Source: an uncultured Eubacteriales bacterium (GTDB lineage Bacteria > Bacillota > Clostridia > TANB77 > CAG-508). Taken from it: 42,018 nt of DNA. The stretch is from positions 1 to 42,018 of the forward strand of contig CABUJR010000012.1 in NCBI GenBank assembly GCA_902492015.1, written 5' to 3'. Made by a program: the position numbers and the translations under genes. Shown here piece after piece: positions 1 to 7,202 of this stretch. Every line of letters begins with the position of its first letter. Within the stretch, counting starts at the first letter, position 1. The notes beneath the pieces were generated by a model. It was not told the origin of the DNA, made no database searches, and saw only the letters and a list, made by a program, of their open reading frames with translations.

Positions 1-48
1 TTTTTTATGTCTTGCTCTTGTTGTTCTTGCTGTTTTTACTCTTGCCAT
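1..48 (-). CDS. rplT: 50S ribosomal protein L20, 5' end only
   Basis: The first 16 codons of L20 are present and read MARVKTARTTRARHKK, the characteristic basic N-terminus. The gene continues beyond the left edge. An AAGGAG Shine-Dalgarno site lies 10 bases before the ATG, in the short gap after rpmI. L20 binds 23S rRNA early in 50S assembly. In Bacillota it also represses this operon by binding the leader RNA upstream of infC. It is the third gene of infC-rpmI-rplT. Confidence 0.93.
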   Translation of the reverse strand, partial: MARVKTARTTRARHKK

Positions 49-80
49 TTATTTTCAACTCCTTCTCTTCTAATTTTATT

Positions 81-284
81 CTAGTTACCATAAGGTAATA
101 ATTTTTTTATTCCTGCAACAACTGTTTTATCAGCATAAGCATTTTGAACTTTTCCTGATTTTTTTTGTCTTGTTGTTTTTGTTGCTAAACGATGTCTTCT
201 ATTAGCTTTTGTTCTTTTTACTTTTTCTGTAGCTGTTAAAGAATATCTTTTCTTTGCAGCTTTATTTGTTTTTAATTTTGGCAT
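81..284 (-). CDS. rpmI: 50S ribosomal protein L35
   Basis: A 67-residue, very basic protein with the L35 start MPKLKTNKAAKKR and the KLLPY end, close to the family's usual length of about 65. It is a structural protein of the large subunit. The start has an AAGGGAG site about 8 bases upstream. It sits between infC (21-base gap) and rplT (32-base gap) in the conserved order and shares their promoter and leader. Confidence 0.97.
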   Translation of the reverse strand: MPKLKTNKAAKKRYSLTATEKVKRTKANRRHRLATKTTRQKKSGKVQNAYADKTVVAGIKKLLPYGN

Positions 285-305
285 TTTGAAAAACTCCCTT
301 CATTT

Positions 306-818
306 TTATATTTTTTTTGTTAAAATTATAAACATTGTTTTACCTTCCAAGAATGGCTTTTTCTCAACTGTTGATATATCAGATAAATCTTCAATAAATT
401 TATTTAAAACTGTTTCTCCAGCTTTAGTATTATTTAATTCTCTACCTCTAAATCTTACAGTAAATTTTACTTTATTACCTGATTCAAGGAAAGATCTTGC
501 ATTTTTGCTTTTAAACGCAAAATCATGGTCACCAATATTTGGTGTGACTCTAATTTCTTTTAACTCAACAGTTTTTTGATTTTTTCTAGACTCTTTTTCT
601 TTTTTTGCTTGTTCAAATTTGTATTTCCCATAATTCATTAGTTTACAAACTACTGGTTTTGCATTTGGAGCAACTAATACTAAATCTAAATTTTTATCTT
701 CTGCTATTTCAATAGCTTTATCTAAAGATAAAACTCCTAACTTTTCTCCATCAGCTCCAATTAATTGAACTTCTTTTTCTTTTATTTGTCTGTTTATAGG
801 CAATTCTTGTTTTATAAT
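306..818 (-). CDS. infC: Translation initiation factor IF-3, ATT start
   Basis: IF-3 binds the 30S subunit, prevents early 50S joining and proofreads initiator tRNA and start codon. The protein shows the N-terminal domain (QELPINRQIKEKEVQLIG), a lysine-rich linker around residues 75-90 and the C-terminal domain (VELKEIRVTP, then FTVRFRGRE). I start it at ATT (818-816): the Shine-Dalgarno GGAGG (829-825) is 6 bases upstream and the next residues (IKQELPINRQI) fit the family N-terminus. This gives 170 residues, the usual length. A longer frame exists upstream, but it would run through the Shine-Dalgarno site and begin with an unconserved stretch. Non-AUG starts are known for infC in other bacteria and let IF-3 repress its own translation. 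Confidence 0.93.
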   Translation of the reverse strand: MIKQELPINRQIKEKEVQLIGADGEKLGVLSLDKAIEIAEDKNLDLVLVAPNAKPVVCKLMNYGKYKFEQAKKEKESRKNQKTVELKEIRVTPNIGDHDFAFKSKNARSFLESGNKVKFTVRFRGRELNNTKAGETVLNKFIEDLSDISTVEKKPFLEGKTMFIILTKKI

Positions 819-859
819 AAAACACCTCCAAAAAAAAATTTGACTTATTTTAAAAAGCC

Positions 860-966
860 AAATCCACATACTAATTCACTATAATTTTTTAAATTATTTT
901 TTGAATTTTAACCTTATGCTCTTATTTAAGATAAGGTGAGAAGTGGATGCTCCTTCTTAAAACACA
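860..966 (-). promoter_or_regulatory. L20-type leader RNA upstream of infC
   Basis: The 5' UTR of the infC operon can fold. Arms at 943-948 and 862-867 (ATCCAC with GTGGAT, read on the minus strand) enclose a hairpin built from ACCTTAT (931-937 region) and ATAAGGT (911-917 region). The stretch GGAGCATCCACTTCTCACC resembles, from memory, the conserved part of Bacillota L20 leaders, where L20 binding promotes attenuation. The structure is visible; the family name rests on context and partial recall. Confidence 0.65.
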
Positions 967-969
967 TCT

Positions 970-998
970 ATATTACTACTTTTTTTCTTGTTTGTCAA
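970..998 (-). promoter_or_regulatory. Sigma-A promoter of infC-rpmI-rplT
   Basis: On the minus strand the -35 is TTGACA (998-993) and the -10 is TAATAT (975-970), with a 17-base spacer. Transcription would start near 963, just upstream of the leader structure. The promoter lies directly behind the terminator of the preceding minus-strand unit. Confidence 0.85.
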
Positions 999-1012
999 CT
1001 ATTTTTAAGAAA

Positions 1013-1039
1013 AAAGTTCCTAAATAACTTAGGAACTTT
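1013..1039 (-). terminator. Intrinsic terminator of the 1066-2134 unit
   Basis: Perfect 11-bp stem (1013-1023 with 1029-1039, AAAGTTCCTAA) with a 5-base loop. On the minus strand it is followed by TTTCTT. It separates the two-gene unit upstream from the infC promoter. Confidence 0.85.
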
Positions 1040-1065
1040 AAAATTTATCATTATAAAACTAAAAT

Positions 1066-1659
1066 TTAAGCTTTTTTAAAAATTGATTGAATTTTAGCGA
1101 ATATTTTTTGAAATATATTTTTTGCAACTTCCAATTTATTTTCTGAAATTAATTCTTTACTTTCTTCTTGATTATTTGAAACTTCAACATGATCTGTATA
1201 ATCTTGTATATCATTATTATTTTGTGTATACTGACTATATCTTTGAACTACTCTTGGTTTAGTAAAATCCTCTTTTTCTGTATCTTTTTCATTTTCTGAT
1301 GCAGTATCTGTTGTATTATCAAATAATTTTTCAACACTATACCTATCTCTCATTTGCTCTTCTAACTTTTCTTGGTTTCTAAGCATAATGTTATATAATT
1401 CTTTTTTCCTTTCTTCATCTTCACACCAATATTTCAAGTGCAATAGTGCTATAATTTCCAAAGTATATCTTTTTAAACCTTGATTTTGAAGTGGTACATA
1501 AGGATTTATATTTACCTGATGATTAGGATCTTTTAACTCGCTAAAAAAAGCTAGCATTTTTGGCGGAACTTTTTCCCTATATTTTTGATTCATATGATTT
1601 ATTATATAATCTACTTCAGCATAAGCCTGAATATCTTCCAATGTAATTACAACACTCAT
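1066..1659 (-). CDS. Conserved hypothetical protein, 197 residues
   Basis: I do not recognise a named family with certainty. The N-terminal 110 residues look like a compact helical domain (YAEVDYIINHMNQKYREKVP, then LKRYTLEIIALLHLKYWC) of a kind I associate with small Clostridia hypothetical proteins. Residues 110-175 are acidic, low-complexity and probably disordered (TASENEKDTEKEDF). The C-terminus is a short basic, amphipathic segment (IFQKIFAKIQSIFKKA). There is no signal peptide or clear membrane helix. The ATG follows a GGAGG site. It lies 28 bases behind the InlB-repeat-like gene and shares its promoter and terminator, so the two products probably work together. Confidence 0.75.
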   Translation of the reverse strand: MSVVITLEDIQAYAEVDYIINHMNQKYREKVPPKMLAFFSELKDPNHQVNINPYVPLQNQGLKRYTLEIIALLHLKYWCEDEERKKELYNIMLRNQEKLEEQMRDRYSVEKLFDNTTDTASENEKDTEKEDFTKPRVVQRYSQYTQNNNDIQDYTDHVEVSNNQEESKELISENKLEVAKNIFQKIFAKIQSIFKKA

Positions 1660-1687
1660 TTGTAATCCTCCAACTTCTTTGGTAATT

Positions 1688-2134
1688 TTATCTTTCTATA
1701 TTGTCCTTATTCACTTCTTGTCCAATTTCTGTTTTTCCATTTTCTAAAACGTCATTAACTATTTCCTCTGTACTCCTTGAATCTTTTTCTAATGCTTTTT
1801 GTTGTTCACTTACTTTTTGACCAGCTTCTACTGTTGCATTAAGATTTGTTTTTTCAGCATTTTCTAAAGATGCTTTAAGCATTGCATTTTCATCTTTAGT
1901 TGCAGTTACAGTTTCAGCTGTATATTTTGCTATTAAAATCAGTTTCTCATTAACTGATTCCATTTTTTCTTCGCCTATCCAACCATTAAATGTATATGTC
2001 ATTTGATTAGTTGGCTCTTTAGCAGGTGTTTTTCCTTTATATTTTACACTTTCTCCTGCTGTTATATATTGATGGTCTAAAACCGTTTTTCTATCATCGT
2101 CTAAAAAAATTACTTCATATTGTTCCAATGCCAT
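1688..2134 (-). CDS. InlB B-repeat-like protein without secretion signal
   Basis: Residues 5-72 match the pattern of the InlB B-repeat / Listeria-Bacteroides repeat (EQYEVIFLDDD, QYITAGESV, YTFNGWIGEE, EKLILIAKYTAE). This small beta-grasp-like module is normally found in arrays on secreted surface proteins. Here there is a single copy at the very N-terminus, with no signal peptide and no anchor. The rest (75-148) is charged and likely coiled or disordered, with several Glu/Lys/Asn-rich stretches. It is the first gene of a two-gene unit with a consensus promoter and a repeat array upstream. A cytoplasmic role, perhaps as a scaffold, is only inference. Confidence 0.72.
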   Translation of the reverse strand: MALEQYEVIFLDDDRKTVLDHQYITAGESVKYKGKTPAKEPTNQMTYTFNGWIGEEKMESVNEKLILIAKYTAETVTATKDENAMLKASLENAEKTNLNATVEAGQKVSEQQKALEKDSRSTEEIVNDVLENGKTEIGQEVNKDNIER

Positions 2135-2170
2135 ACCTCCTATTTATCTTTTGTATTATATGACATAATT

Positions 2171-2199
2171 ATTATATATTTACTATTTATATTTTTCAA
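2171..2199 (-). promoter_or_regulatory. Sigma-A promoter of the 2134-1066 unit
   Basis: Minus strand: -35 TTGAAA (2199-2194), 17-base spacer, -10 TATAAT (2176-2171). The start site would be near 2164, about 30 bases before the ATG, which has an AGGAGG site. Four phased repeats lie just upstream of the -35. Confidence 0.8.
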
Positions 2200-2208
2200 T
2201 AGTATTTT

Positions 2209-2248
2209 TAATACATTTGTAATACAATTTTAATACATTTTTAATACA
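2209..2248. repeat. Four TAATACA repeats at exact 11-bp spacing
   Basis: TAATACA occurs at 2209, 2220, 2231 and 2242, each copy separated by 4 AT bases. The array sits between the hup terminator and the promoter of the 2134 gene, 10 bp upstream of its -35. An 11-bp period keeps the copies near one face of the helix, as expected for an activator array or an extended UP element. The spacing is seen; the role is inferred. Confidence 0.75.
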
Positions 2249-2251
2249 AAA

Positions 2252-2279
2252 AAATAGTACAGCATAAGCTGTACTATTT
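2252..2279 (-). terminator. Intrinsic terminator of hup
   Basis: Perfect 12-bp stem (AAATAGTACAGC, 2252-2263, with 2268-2279) and an ATAA loop. On the minus strand it is followed by a run of eight T. It lies about 30 bases behind the HU stop codon. Confidence 0.9.
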
Positions 2280-2308
2280 CTATGAATTCATATAATATTT
2301 ATATAATT

Positions 2309-2587
2309 CTATTTTTTATTAACTAAATCTTTTAATGCTTTACCAGCTTTAAATACTGGAGCTTTTGATGCAGGTATTTTGATTTCTTCTTTTGTTTGTG
2401 GGTTTCTTCCTTTTCTAGCTGCTCTTTTTCTAACTTCAAAAGATCCAAATCCAACTAATTGAACTTTTTCACCTTTTGTTAAAGCTTCTGTTACAACACT
2501 AACAAATGCATTAACAGCTTCTTCTGCAGATTTTTTTGTTTCTCCTGTTTTTGCAGCTATTGCTGCGATTAATTCAGCTTTGTTCAT
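2309..2587 (-). CDS. hup: DNA-binding protein HU
   Basis: A 92-residue histone-like protein that bends and compacts DNA as a dimer. It shows the HU start MNKAELIAAIAAKTG, the core GFGSFEVRKRAARKGRNPQT that forms the DNA-gripping arm, and the closing PVFKAGKALKDLVNK. The length is typical. The ATG follows TAGGAGG. It is a single-gene unit with its own strong terminator. Confidence 0.97.
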   Translation of the reverse strand: MNKAELIAAIAAKTGETKKSAEEAVNAFVSVVTEALTKGEKVQLVGFGSFEVRKRAARKGRNPQTKEEIKIPASKAPVFKAGKALKDLVNKK

Positions 2588-2620
2588 TTTTTAATTACCT
2601 CCTAATAGATTTTAGTATTA

Positions 2621-2648
2621 TGTAGAATATCTATTATTTTGTTCTACA
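2621..2648. repeat. Inverted repeat in the HU upstream region
   Basis: TGTAGAA (2621-2627) and TTCTACA (2642-2648) form a 7-14-7 inverted repeat, 34-61 bases upstream of the hup ATG. It may be an operator or a leader hairpin. I could not place a convincing -10/-35 pair for hup around it. Confidence 0.45.
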
Positions 2649-2744
2649 ATATCTTTATTCGCCAAAATATGCTAAAATCCTTTTTTTTTTTAATATTTTT
2701 TAAAAAATTTACTTATTTTTCAAGATTTTCAAAGATTCGTTTTT

Positions 2745-4316
2745 TTAAAAGTCGCTATTTTCAACACTTTCAAGGACTTCGTTTTTCTTTAAAATTTTTA
2801 TAAAAAAACATACAAAAATATAGATTATTACTGCAATAATAATAGAAATTACAGTTGTAATATTATAATTTATATTTTTCAAGTTTAAAAATTCAAATGT
2901 TTTTAGTGATAAAAATATCATTATAATATTTGCTAAAATTGGTTTAAAAATAAAAGTATTAAAACTTAAACTTAATTTTATGTTTTTAAACAAATATATA
3001 AATACAATTATAAAAGATATAAAGCTTGAAAGAATATTACCTACTACTGCACCTTTTTCATATATAATAGGTATCAATACTATATTTGATAATATTTTTA
3101 CTACTAAACCAATAGCAGAAGCAACAACTGGTATATTATTTTTTCCAAGACCTTGTAAAATTCCATTTATAGTTTGTGTTAATAATGAAAAAATTATACT
3201 AAAACTTGCTAAAGCTAATAAATTATATCCATCTGTTGCTCTTGGAAATAATAAAAGAAATATTGGTTTAGCAAAAAAACACATTCCTAACATACAAGGC
3301 AATGCTACTAATATTGTAATTAATAAGGAAAAATTAATTTTTTTAATTACTCCATCTAAATCATTTATTGCCTTTTTTCTTGAAATTTCTGGTATTAATG
3401 CTGTTGAAATTGCTATATTAAAAGAAAGTGGAAGAGCAATTAGAGTATCAACCTTTGAACTTAATATTCCATATTTTAAAATAGCTTTTTCTTCTCCAAT
3501 TATATTTTTTAGAATTCTTACAACAGTTATTGAATCAATATTTTTTCCTAATGATGACAAAATTGCACTAATTGTTATAGGAACTGAAATAGTTAAAACT
3601 CTTTTTAATATAGTTATTATTCTTTCTTTTGGAAAATTTATTCTATTTATATTAAAATTTTTTCTATTTATATCTATATATTCCCTTATTACATATATTA
3701 AACTACAAAAAGTTGCTATTGTTGTTGCCAAATTTGCAACTGTTGCCATTAATTCTGTATTGTAATTAGTTACTTTAGAAATAATTTCTACAAATAAAAT
3801 TGTTAATAAAGACTTTAACACTTGTTCAATAAATTGTGATTTTGCTGTTACATATATCTTATTTTCTCCATTACAAAAACCTCTAATAACCGAGCTTATT
3901 GATACGAAAAAAATTGCTGGTGATAGAACCATTAAACTTAATTTACTTTCTGGAATTTGTAAAACCGTATTTGCAATAAATCCTGAAAAAATAAACAGTA
4001 ATATACATCCTAAGCATCCTATTAAGGAAAATATAAATATAGAAATTTGAAAAATTCTTTTTGAATTTGTGTAATCTCCAATTGAATTTTTTTCTGAAAT
4101 TAATTTTGATATTGCATTTGGTACACCAATAGATGAGATTGTAAGTAATAAAGCATATATCTGGTAACCACTCATATATATGGCATTTCCTTCATCACCA
4201 AATCCTGTTTTATTTGTTATATATAATGTGTACATAACACCAAATAATTTAATAAATATTTGGGAAATTACTAAAGACAAAATTCCTTTTAAAAAATCTG
4301 TAATATGTATTTTCAA
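2745..4316 (-). CDS. SpoVB/MurJ-type polysaccharide flippase
   Basis: A membrane protein with about 14 hydrophobic segments and the polysaccharide transporter (PST/MATE-like) layout. The N-terminal FLKGILSLVISQIFIKLFGV and ISSIGVPNAISKLISE resemble SpoVB and relatives, which move lipid-linked sugar intermediates across the membrane (peptidoglycan lipid II or cortex precursors). I start it at TTG 4316, because AAAGGTG lies 6 bases upstream. The in-frame GTG at 4325 overlaps that Shine-Dalgarno site. The product is 523 residues, usual for the family. It is monocistronic, and the 327-base divergent gap upstream holds a hairpin. SpoVB is the likeliest label, but YtgP/MurJ-type roles cannot be separated by eye. 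Confidence 0.85.
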   Translation of the reverse strand: MKIHITDFLKGILSLVISQIFIKLFGVMYTLYITNKTGFGDEGNAIYMSGYQIYALLLTISSIGVPNAISKLISEKNSIGDYTNSKRIFQISIFIFSLIGCLGCILLFIFSGFIANTVLQIPESKLSLMVLSPAIFFVSISSVIRGFCNGENKIYVTAKSQFIEQVLKSLLTILFVEIISKVTNYNTELMATVANLATTIATFCSLIYVIREYIDINRKNFNINRINFPKERIITILKRVLTISVPITISAILSSLGKNIDSITVVRILKNIIGEEKAILKYGILSSKVDTLIALPLSFNIAISTALIPEISRKKAINDLDGVIKKINFSLLITILVALPCMLGMCFFAKPIFLLLFPRATDGYNLLALASFSIIFSLLTQTINGILQGLGKNNIPVVASAIGLVVKILSNIVLIPIIYEKGAVVGNILSSFISFIIVFIYLFKNIKLSLSFNTFIFKPILANIIMIFLSLKTFEFLNLKNINYNITTVISIIIAVIIYIFVCFFIKILKKNEVLESVENSDF

Positions 4317-4389
4317 AACTTTCACCTTTCTATACTTTTTGTAAGCAAATAATTTTGCAAGATTTTACGATTAATTTTTGGTTTTTATC

Positions 4390-4418
4390 AAAATTCTTCT
4401 GTTTGTGTGAAGAATTTT
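4390..4418. repeat. Hairpin in the divergent gap 4326-4652
   Basis: A perfect 10-bp stem (AAAATTCTTC with GAAGAATTTT) with a 9-base loop lies about 75 bases upstream of the flippase gene. It has no T run, so it is more likely a leader structure or operator than a terminator. A second, weaker pairing (AAAAAGC with GCTTTTT, about 4532-4568) lies closer to the ATPase promoter. No gene was seen in this 327-base gap. Confidence 0.5.
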
Positions 4419-4580
4419 AATCTATATAATTTAGCTATATCATTAATATTAATTGGTATAAACTTACTTAATTTAATAAAATTGTATTAAAGATAAGATT
4501 TTTATATTCTCAAAATTTATTTTTAATTTATAAAAAGCACAAAAAATATTACGGAAATCAGCTTTTTTTATTGAAAAGTA

Positions 4581-4609
4581 TTGATTTTTTTTGCATTTTG
4601 TAAGATAAT
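4581..4609 (+). promoter_or_regulatory. Promoter of the VirD4-like gene
   Basis: -35 TTGATT (4581-4586), 17-base spacer, -10 GATAAT (4604-4609), giving a start near 4616. The ribosome site for the ATG at 4653 is weak (GGAT, 8 bases away). A five-codon frame (ATG 4639 to TGA 4654-4656) overlaps the main ATG as ATGA, which could couple translation. Confidence 0.65.
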
Positions 4610-4652
4610 AAAGATGTATTATTTTGAGAAAAAAGGATATGGATATTAAGTT

Positions 4653-7001
4653 ATGATAATGAAATATATTGACAAATTTTTAAGTAAATTAAAAACAGAT
4701 AGGAATACATTTGTGACTTATGTTTTAACTTTAATTTCTGTATACATTTGTATAGATAGAATTGCAGAAATATTATTTATGATATTTTCTGGCTTATCTG
4801 TTTCGTATTGGGGGCCTATAAAATATACTCTAGCACTTGCTTGCCCAGTATTTGCGTTTTATTTTTCATTTGCTTCAAAATTTGCAGATGATAAATATAC
4901 TAAAACATGTTTCTTTTATGTTTATGCAGTAGCATTATATATTGTATCTGTTTCAATGTTTGTACAATGGCTAAATCAATTAGGATGGCTTTTATTGTTC
5001 TCAGTACCTAATTATTCATATATAATTGCTAATTTTATGGATTTAATAAAACCTGCATTTTCAGCACTTGCTTGGTATCTTCCAATCTGTACTTTCTTCC
5101 CACTATTTAAGTGGTTATATACGGTTGTTGATGATACACTATACATCAAGGAATCAATTTGGGATTATGGTGGAATAGATTTATCAGATAAATCTATCGG
5201 ACTTGGTCCATATACTTGTGAAATGTTCCTTTGTAAAGATAGAGAAACTGGAAAAAGTATAAAAACACCTGAATCAAGAAGATTTGAATCAACATTAATT
5301 GTTGGTGTATCTGGTTCAGGAAAAACATCTATGATGTTTGAACCAATGATTGCAAGAGATATAGAGAAAAAATATTTCTTTAGAGAAAGTGCAAAAGAGT
5401 TAGGTTATACTGCTCTTCGTACTAATATCGCAACTTTAAATTGTCCTTATTCAAATGATTATATAAATGAAAACTTTTCACTTAATATGATTTCACCAGT
5501 TCCAAGTAAAGAAAAAGTTTATAAAGCATTTTTTGAAAAATTACTTTACTATTATGATGGTGACAATTCTATTTATAAAAATTTGGGTATTACATACATG
5601 GCTCCTGATTATGAGTCAATATCTCATATTAAAGATGTAGCAAGTAACTTTGGTATTAAATATCATATTATAGATCCTAATGATAATGCTTCAATTGGAT
5701 TAAATCCATTTTCTTATCAGGATCCAATCAAAACTTCTATAGCTATATCTTCTATATTAAAAAGATTATATGCTTCAGAAGATTCATATAATCTTAGCAA
5801 CCATGATGAAGCTTTCATGGAAAATATAGTTACACAAGCTGTAGAAAATTTAGTATTATTATTAAAAGAAGTTTATCCAAGACTTCATGAAGGAGAGCTT
5901 CCAAACTTAGAAGATTTACTTGATTTATTAAATGATTTTGATTTAATAGAACAAATGGCTGAGCAAATGAAAGAATTTCCAGAACTTACTGAAAAATATA
6001 AAATTCAACTTGGATACTTTAAAAAGACATTTTACAAAACTGCTCATGGTAGAGAAGAAACAGAAAAATACTTACAAGCATCAGCTGCTCAACTTGAAAA
6101 TATGTTAAGATATCCTGGTGTTAGAAATATTTTATGTAACAGAGTAAATAATTTAAATTATGATAATGCATTAGCAAATGGTGATGTTACATTAGTTTGT
6201 ACACGTCGTGGAGATTTAGGTCCAAGTATTCATAAAGCTTTTGGTCTATTCTTCATATTACTTATGCAACAATCTGTACTTTCTAGACCTGGAAATGAAA
6301 AAACTAGAATACCACATTTCTTGTATATAGATGAATTTCCACCTTTTGTTTGTAAAGCAACAGAAGATATATTCACTTTATATAGAAAATACCGTGTTGG
6401 TACTATCATATCATCACAAAACTTATCTCAATTTGGTAAAAGCGGTGGAAATAACTTTAAACAAACTCTTTTAGCTAACTGTTCAACAAAAGTAGTATTT
6501 GGTAATAATACTCCTGAAGATAATGAATGGTGGGAAAAAGAATTTGGTGATAAGAGACGTTGGATGTTTACACATGATTATAAAACAGATCAAGGTAAAT
6601 ATGACGATACTTATAAGAGCATCAAGTGGCAATGGATTCCTAACTACAAAGCTGGTAAGGTTCAAGCTTTAAAATTCAAATTCATTATTTATAAAACTAA
6701 AGACTTGAAAGGAAAGAATCTTGTTGGTCAAGCAAAAATAGATTTCTTAGAATCTCGATATAAAGAAAAACAAAAAATTAAAAATTATAATTTCAGTAAA
6801 TTTACAAGTGGAATTATAACAAATGCAGATAATGATGACCATAAAGTTAAATCAAAATTTGATTTGAAGAATATAAACTTTTCTTCTAATCCAAATAATC
6901 CAAATGATATGAATCCAATTCAGACAAATACATCTGATGCATCATATAAATTTGATAATGAAGATGCAATAACATCTTTTAACTCAAACAAAAATAATTA
7001 A
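4653..7001 (+). CDS. VirD4/TraG-type coupling ATPase, isolated
   Basis: A 782-residue protein of the type IV secretion coupling family: hexameric membrane ATPases that hand DNA or protein substrates to a secretion channel. Residues 20-160 contain about four membrane helices. Walker A is GVSGSGKT (218-225) and Walker B is LYIDEFPPF (D560, E561). TLVCTRRGDLG, then RKYRVGTIISSQNLSQFG, match the C-terminal half of the TraG/VirD4 motor. The last 90 residues are Asn/Asp-rich and probably disordered. No relaxase, VirB4 or other channel gene is in the window, and the gene has its own promoter and terminator. The only possible partner is the convergent Replic_Relax-like gene. Base composition matches the host genes, so it does not look newly acquired. 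Confidence 0.85.
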   Translation: MIMKYIDKFLSKLKTDRNTFVTYVLTLISVYICIDRIAEILFMIFSGLSVSYWGPIKYTLALACPVFAFYFSFASKFADDKYTKTCFFYVYAVALYIVSVSMFVQWLNQLGWLLLFSVPNYSYIIANFMDLIKPAFSALAWYLPICTFFPLFKWLYTVVDDTLYIKESIWDYGGIDLSDKSIGLGPYTCEMFLCKDRETGKSIKTPESRRFESTLIVGVSGSGKTSMMFEPMIARDIEKKYFFRESAKELGYTALRTNIATLNCPYSNDYINENFSLNMISPVPSKEKVYKAFFEKLLYYYDGDNSIYKNLGITYMAPDYESISHIKDVASNFGIKYHIIDPNDNASIGLNPFSYQDPIKTSIAISSILKRLYASEDSYNLSNHDEAFMENIVTQAVENLVLLLKEVYPRLHEGELPNLEDLLDLLNDFDLIEQMAEQMKEFPELTEKYKIQLGYFKKTFYKTAHGREETEKYLQASAAQLENMLRYPGVRNILCNRVNNLNYDNALANGDVTLVCTRRGDLGPSIHKAFGLFFILLMQQSVLSRPGNEKTRIPHFLYIDEFPPFVCKATEDIFTLYRKYRVGTIISSQNLSQFGKSGGNNFKQTLLANCSTKVVFGNNTPEDNEWWEKEFGDKRRWMFTHDYKTDQGKYDDTYKSIKWQWIPNYKAGKVQALKFKFIIYKTKDLKGKNLVGQAKIDFLESRYKEKQKIKNYNFSKFTSGIITNADNDDHKVKSKFDLKNINFSSNPNNPNDMNPIQTNTSDASYKFDNEDAITSFNSNKNN

Positions 7002-7043
7002 TAAAAATAAAAACAACAATAATAATAATATAATAGTAAAAAT

Positions 7044-7080
7044 AAAAATGTATAACCTTTAAAGTTATACATTTTTATTT
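7044..7080 (+). terminator. Intrinsic terminator of the VirD4-like gene
   Basis: A 13-bp stem (AAAAATGTATAAC, 7044-7056, with 7064-7076) with a 7-base loop, ending in a T-rich tail. It lies 43 bases behind the stop codon. Confidence 0.85.
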
Positions 7081-7110
7081 TCTATAAATCATTTTTATTT
7101 TCTATAAATC
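7071..7110. repeat. Tandem duplication of a 20-bp unit
   Basis: The unit ATTTTTATTTTCTATAAATC occurs twice without a break (7071-7090 and 7091-7110). The first copy includes the terminator's 3' arm and T tract, so the duplication copied only the tail. The following stretch to 7202 is plain AT-rich DNA. Confidence 0.85.
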
Positions 7111-7202
7111 ACTAATATTATTAATTATAAAAATAGGTATTATAATATAAAATATAAATTTTATATAAATCCTATACAAATACACCCATTTAATGTATCA
7201 TT

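Noticed and set aside
286..579. Plus-strand frame opposite infC
   Set aside because: infC is certain on the other strand; the frame has no promoter or ribosome site.
2200..2250. CRISPR-like or iteron replication origin reading of the TAATACA array
   Set aside because: The units are only 11 bp with 4-bp gaps, no replication initiator or cas gene is nearby, and the array abuts a promoter.
2980..3765. A 261-codon open frame on the plus strand inside the flippase gene
   Set aside because: It is the reverse complement shadow of a long AT-rich membrane protein gene: no ribosome site, Lys/Ile/Asn filler composition, no family pattern.
4316..4325. GTG 4325 as flippase start
   Set aside because: It is part of the AAAGGTG ribosome site; TTG 4316 has that site at 6 bases.
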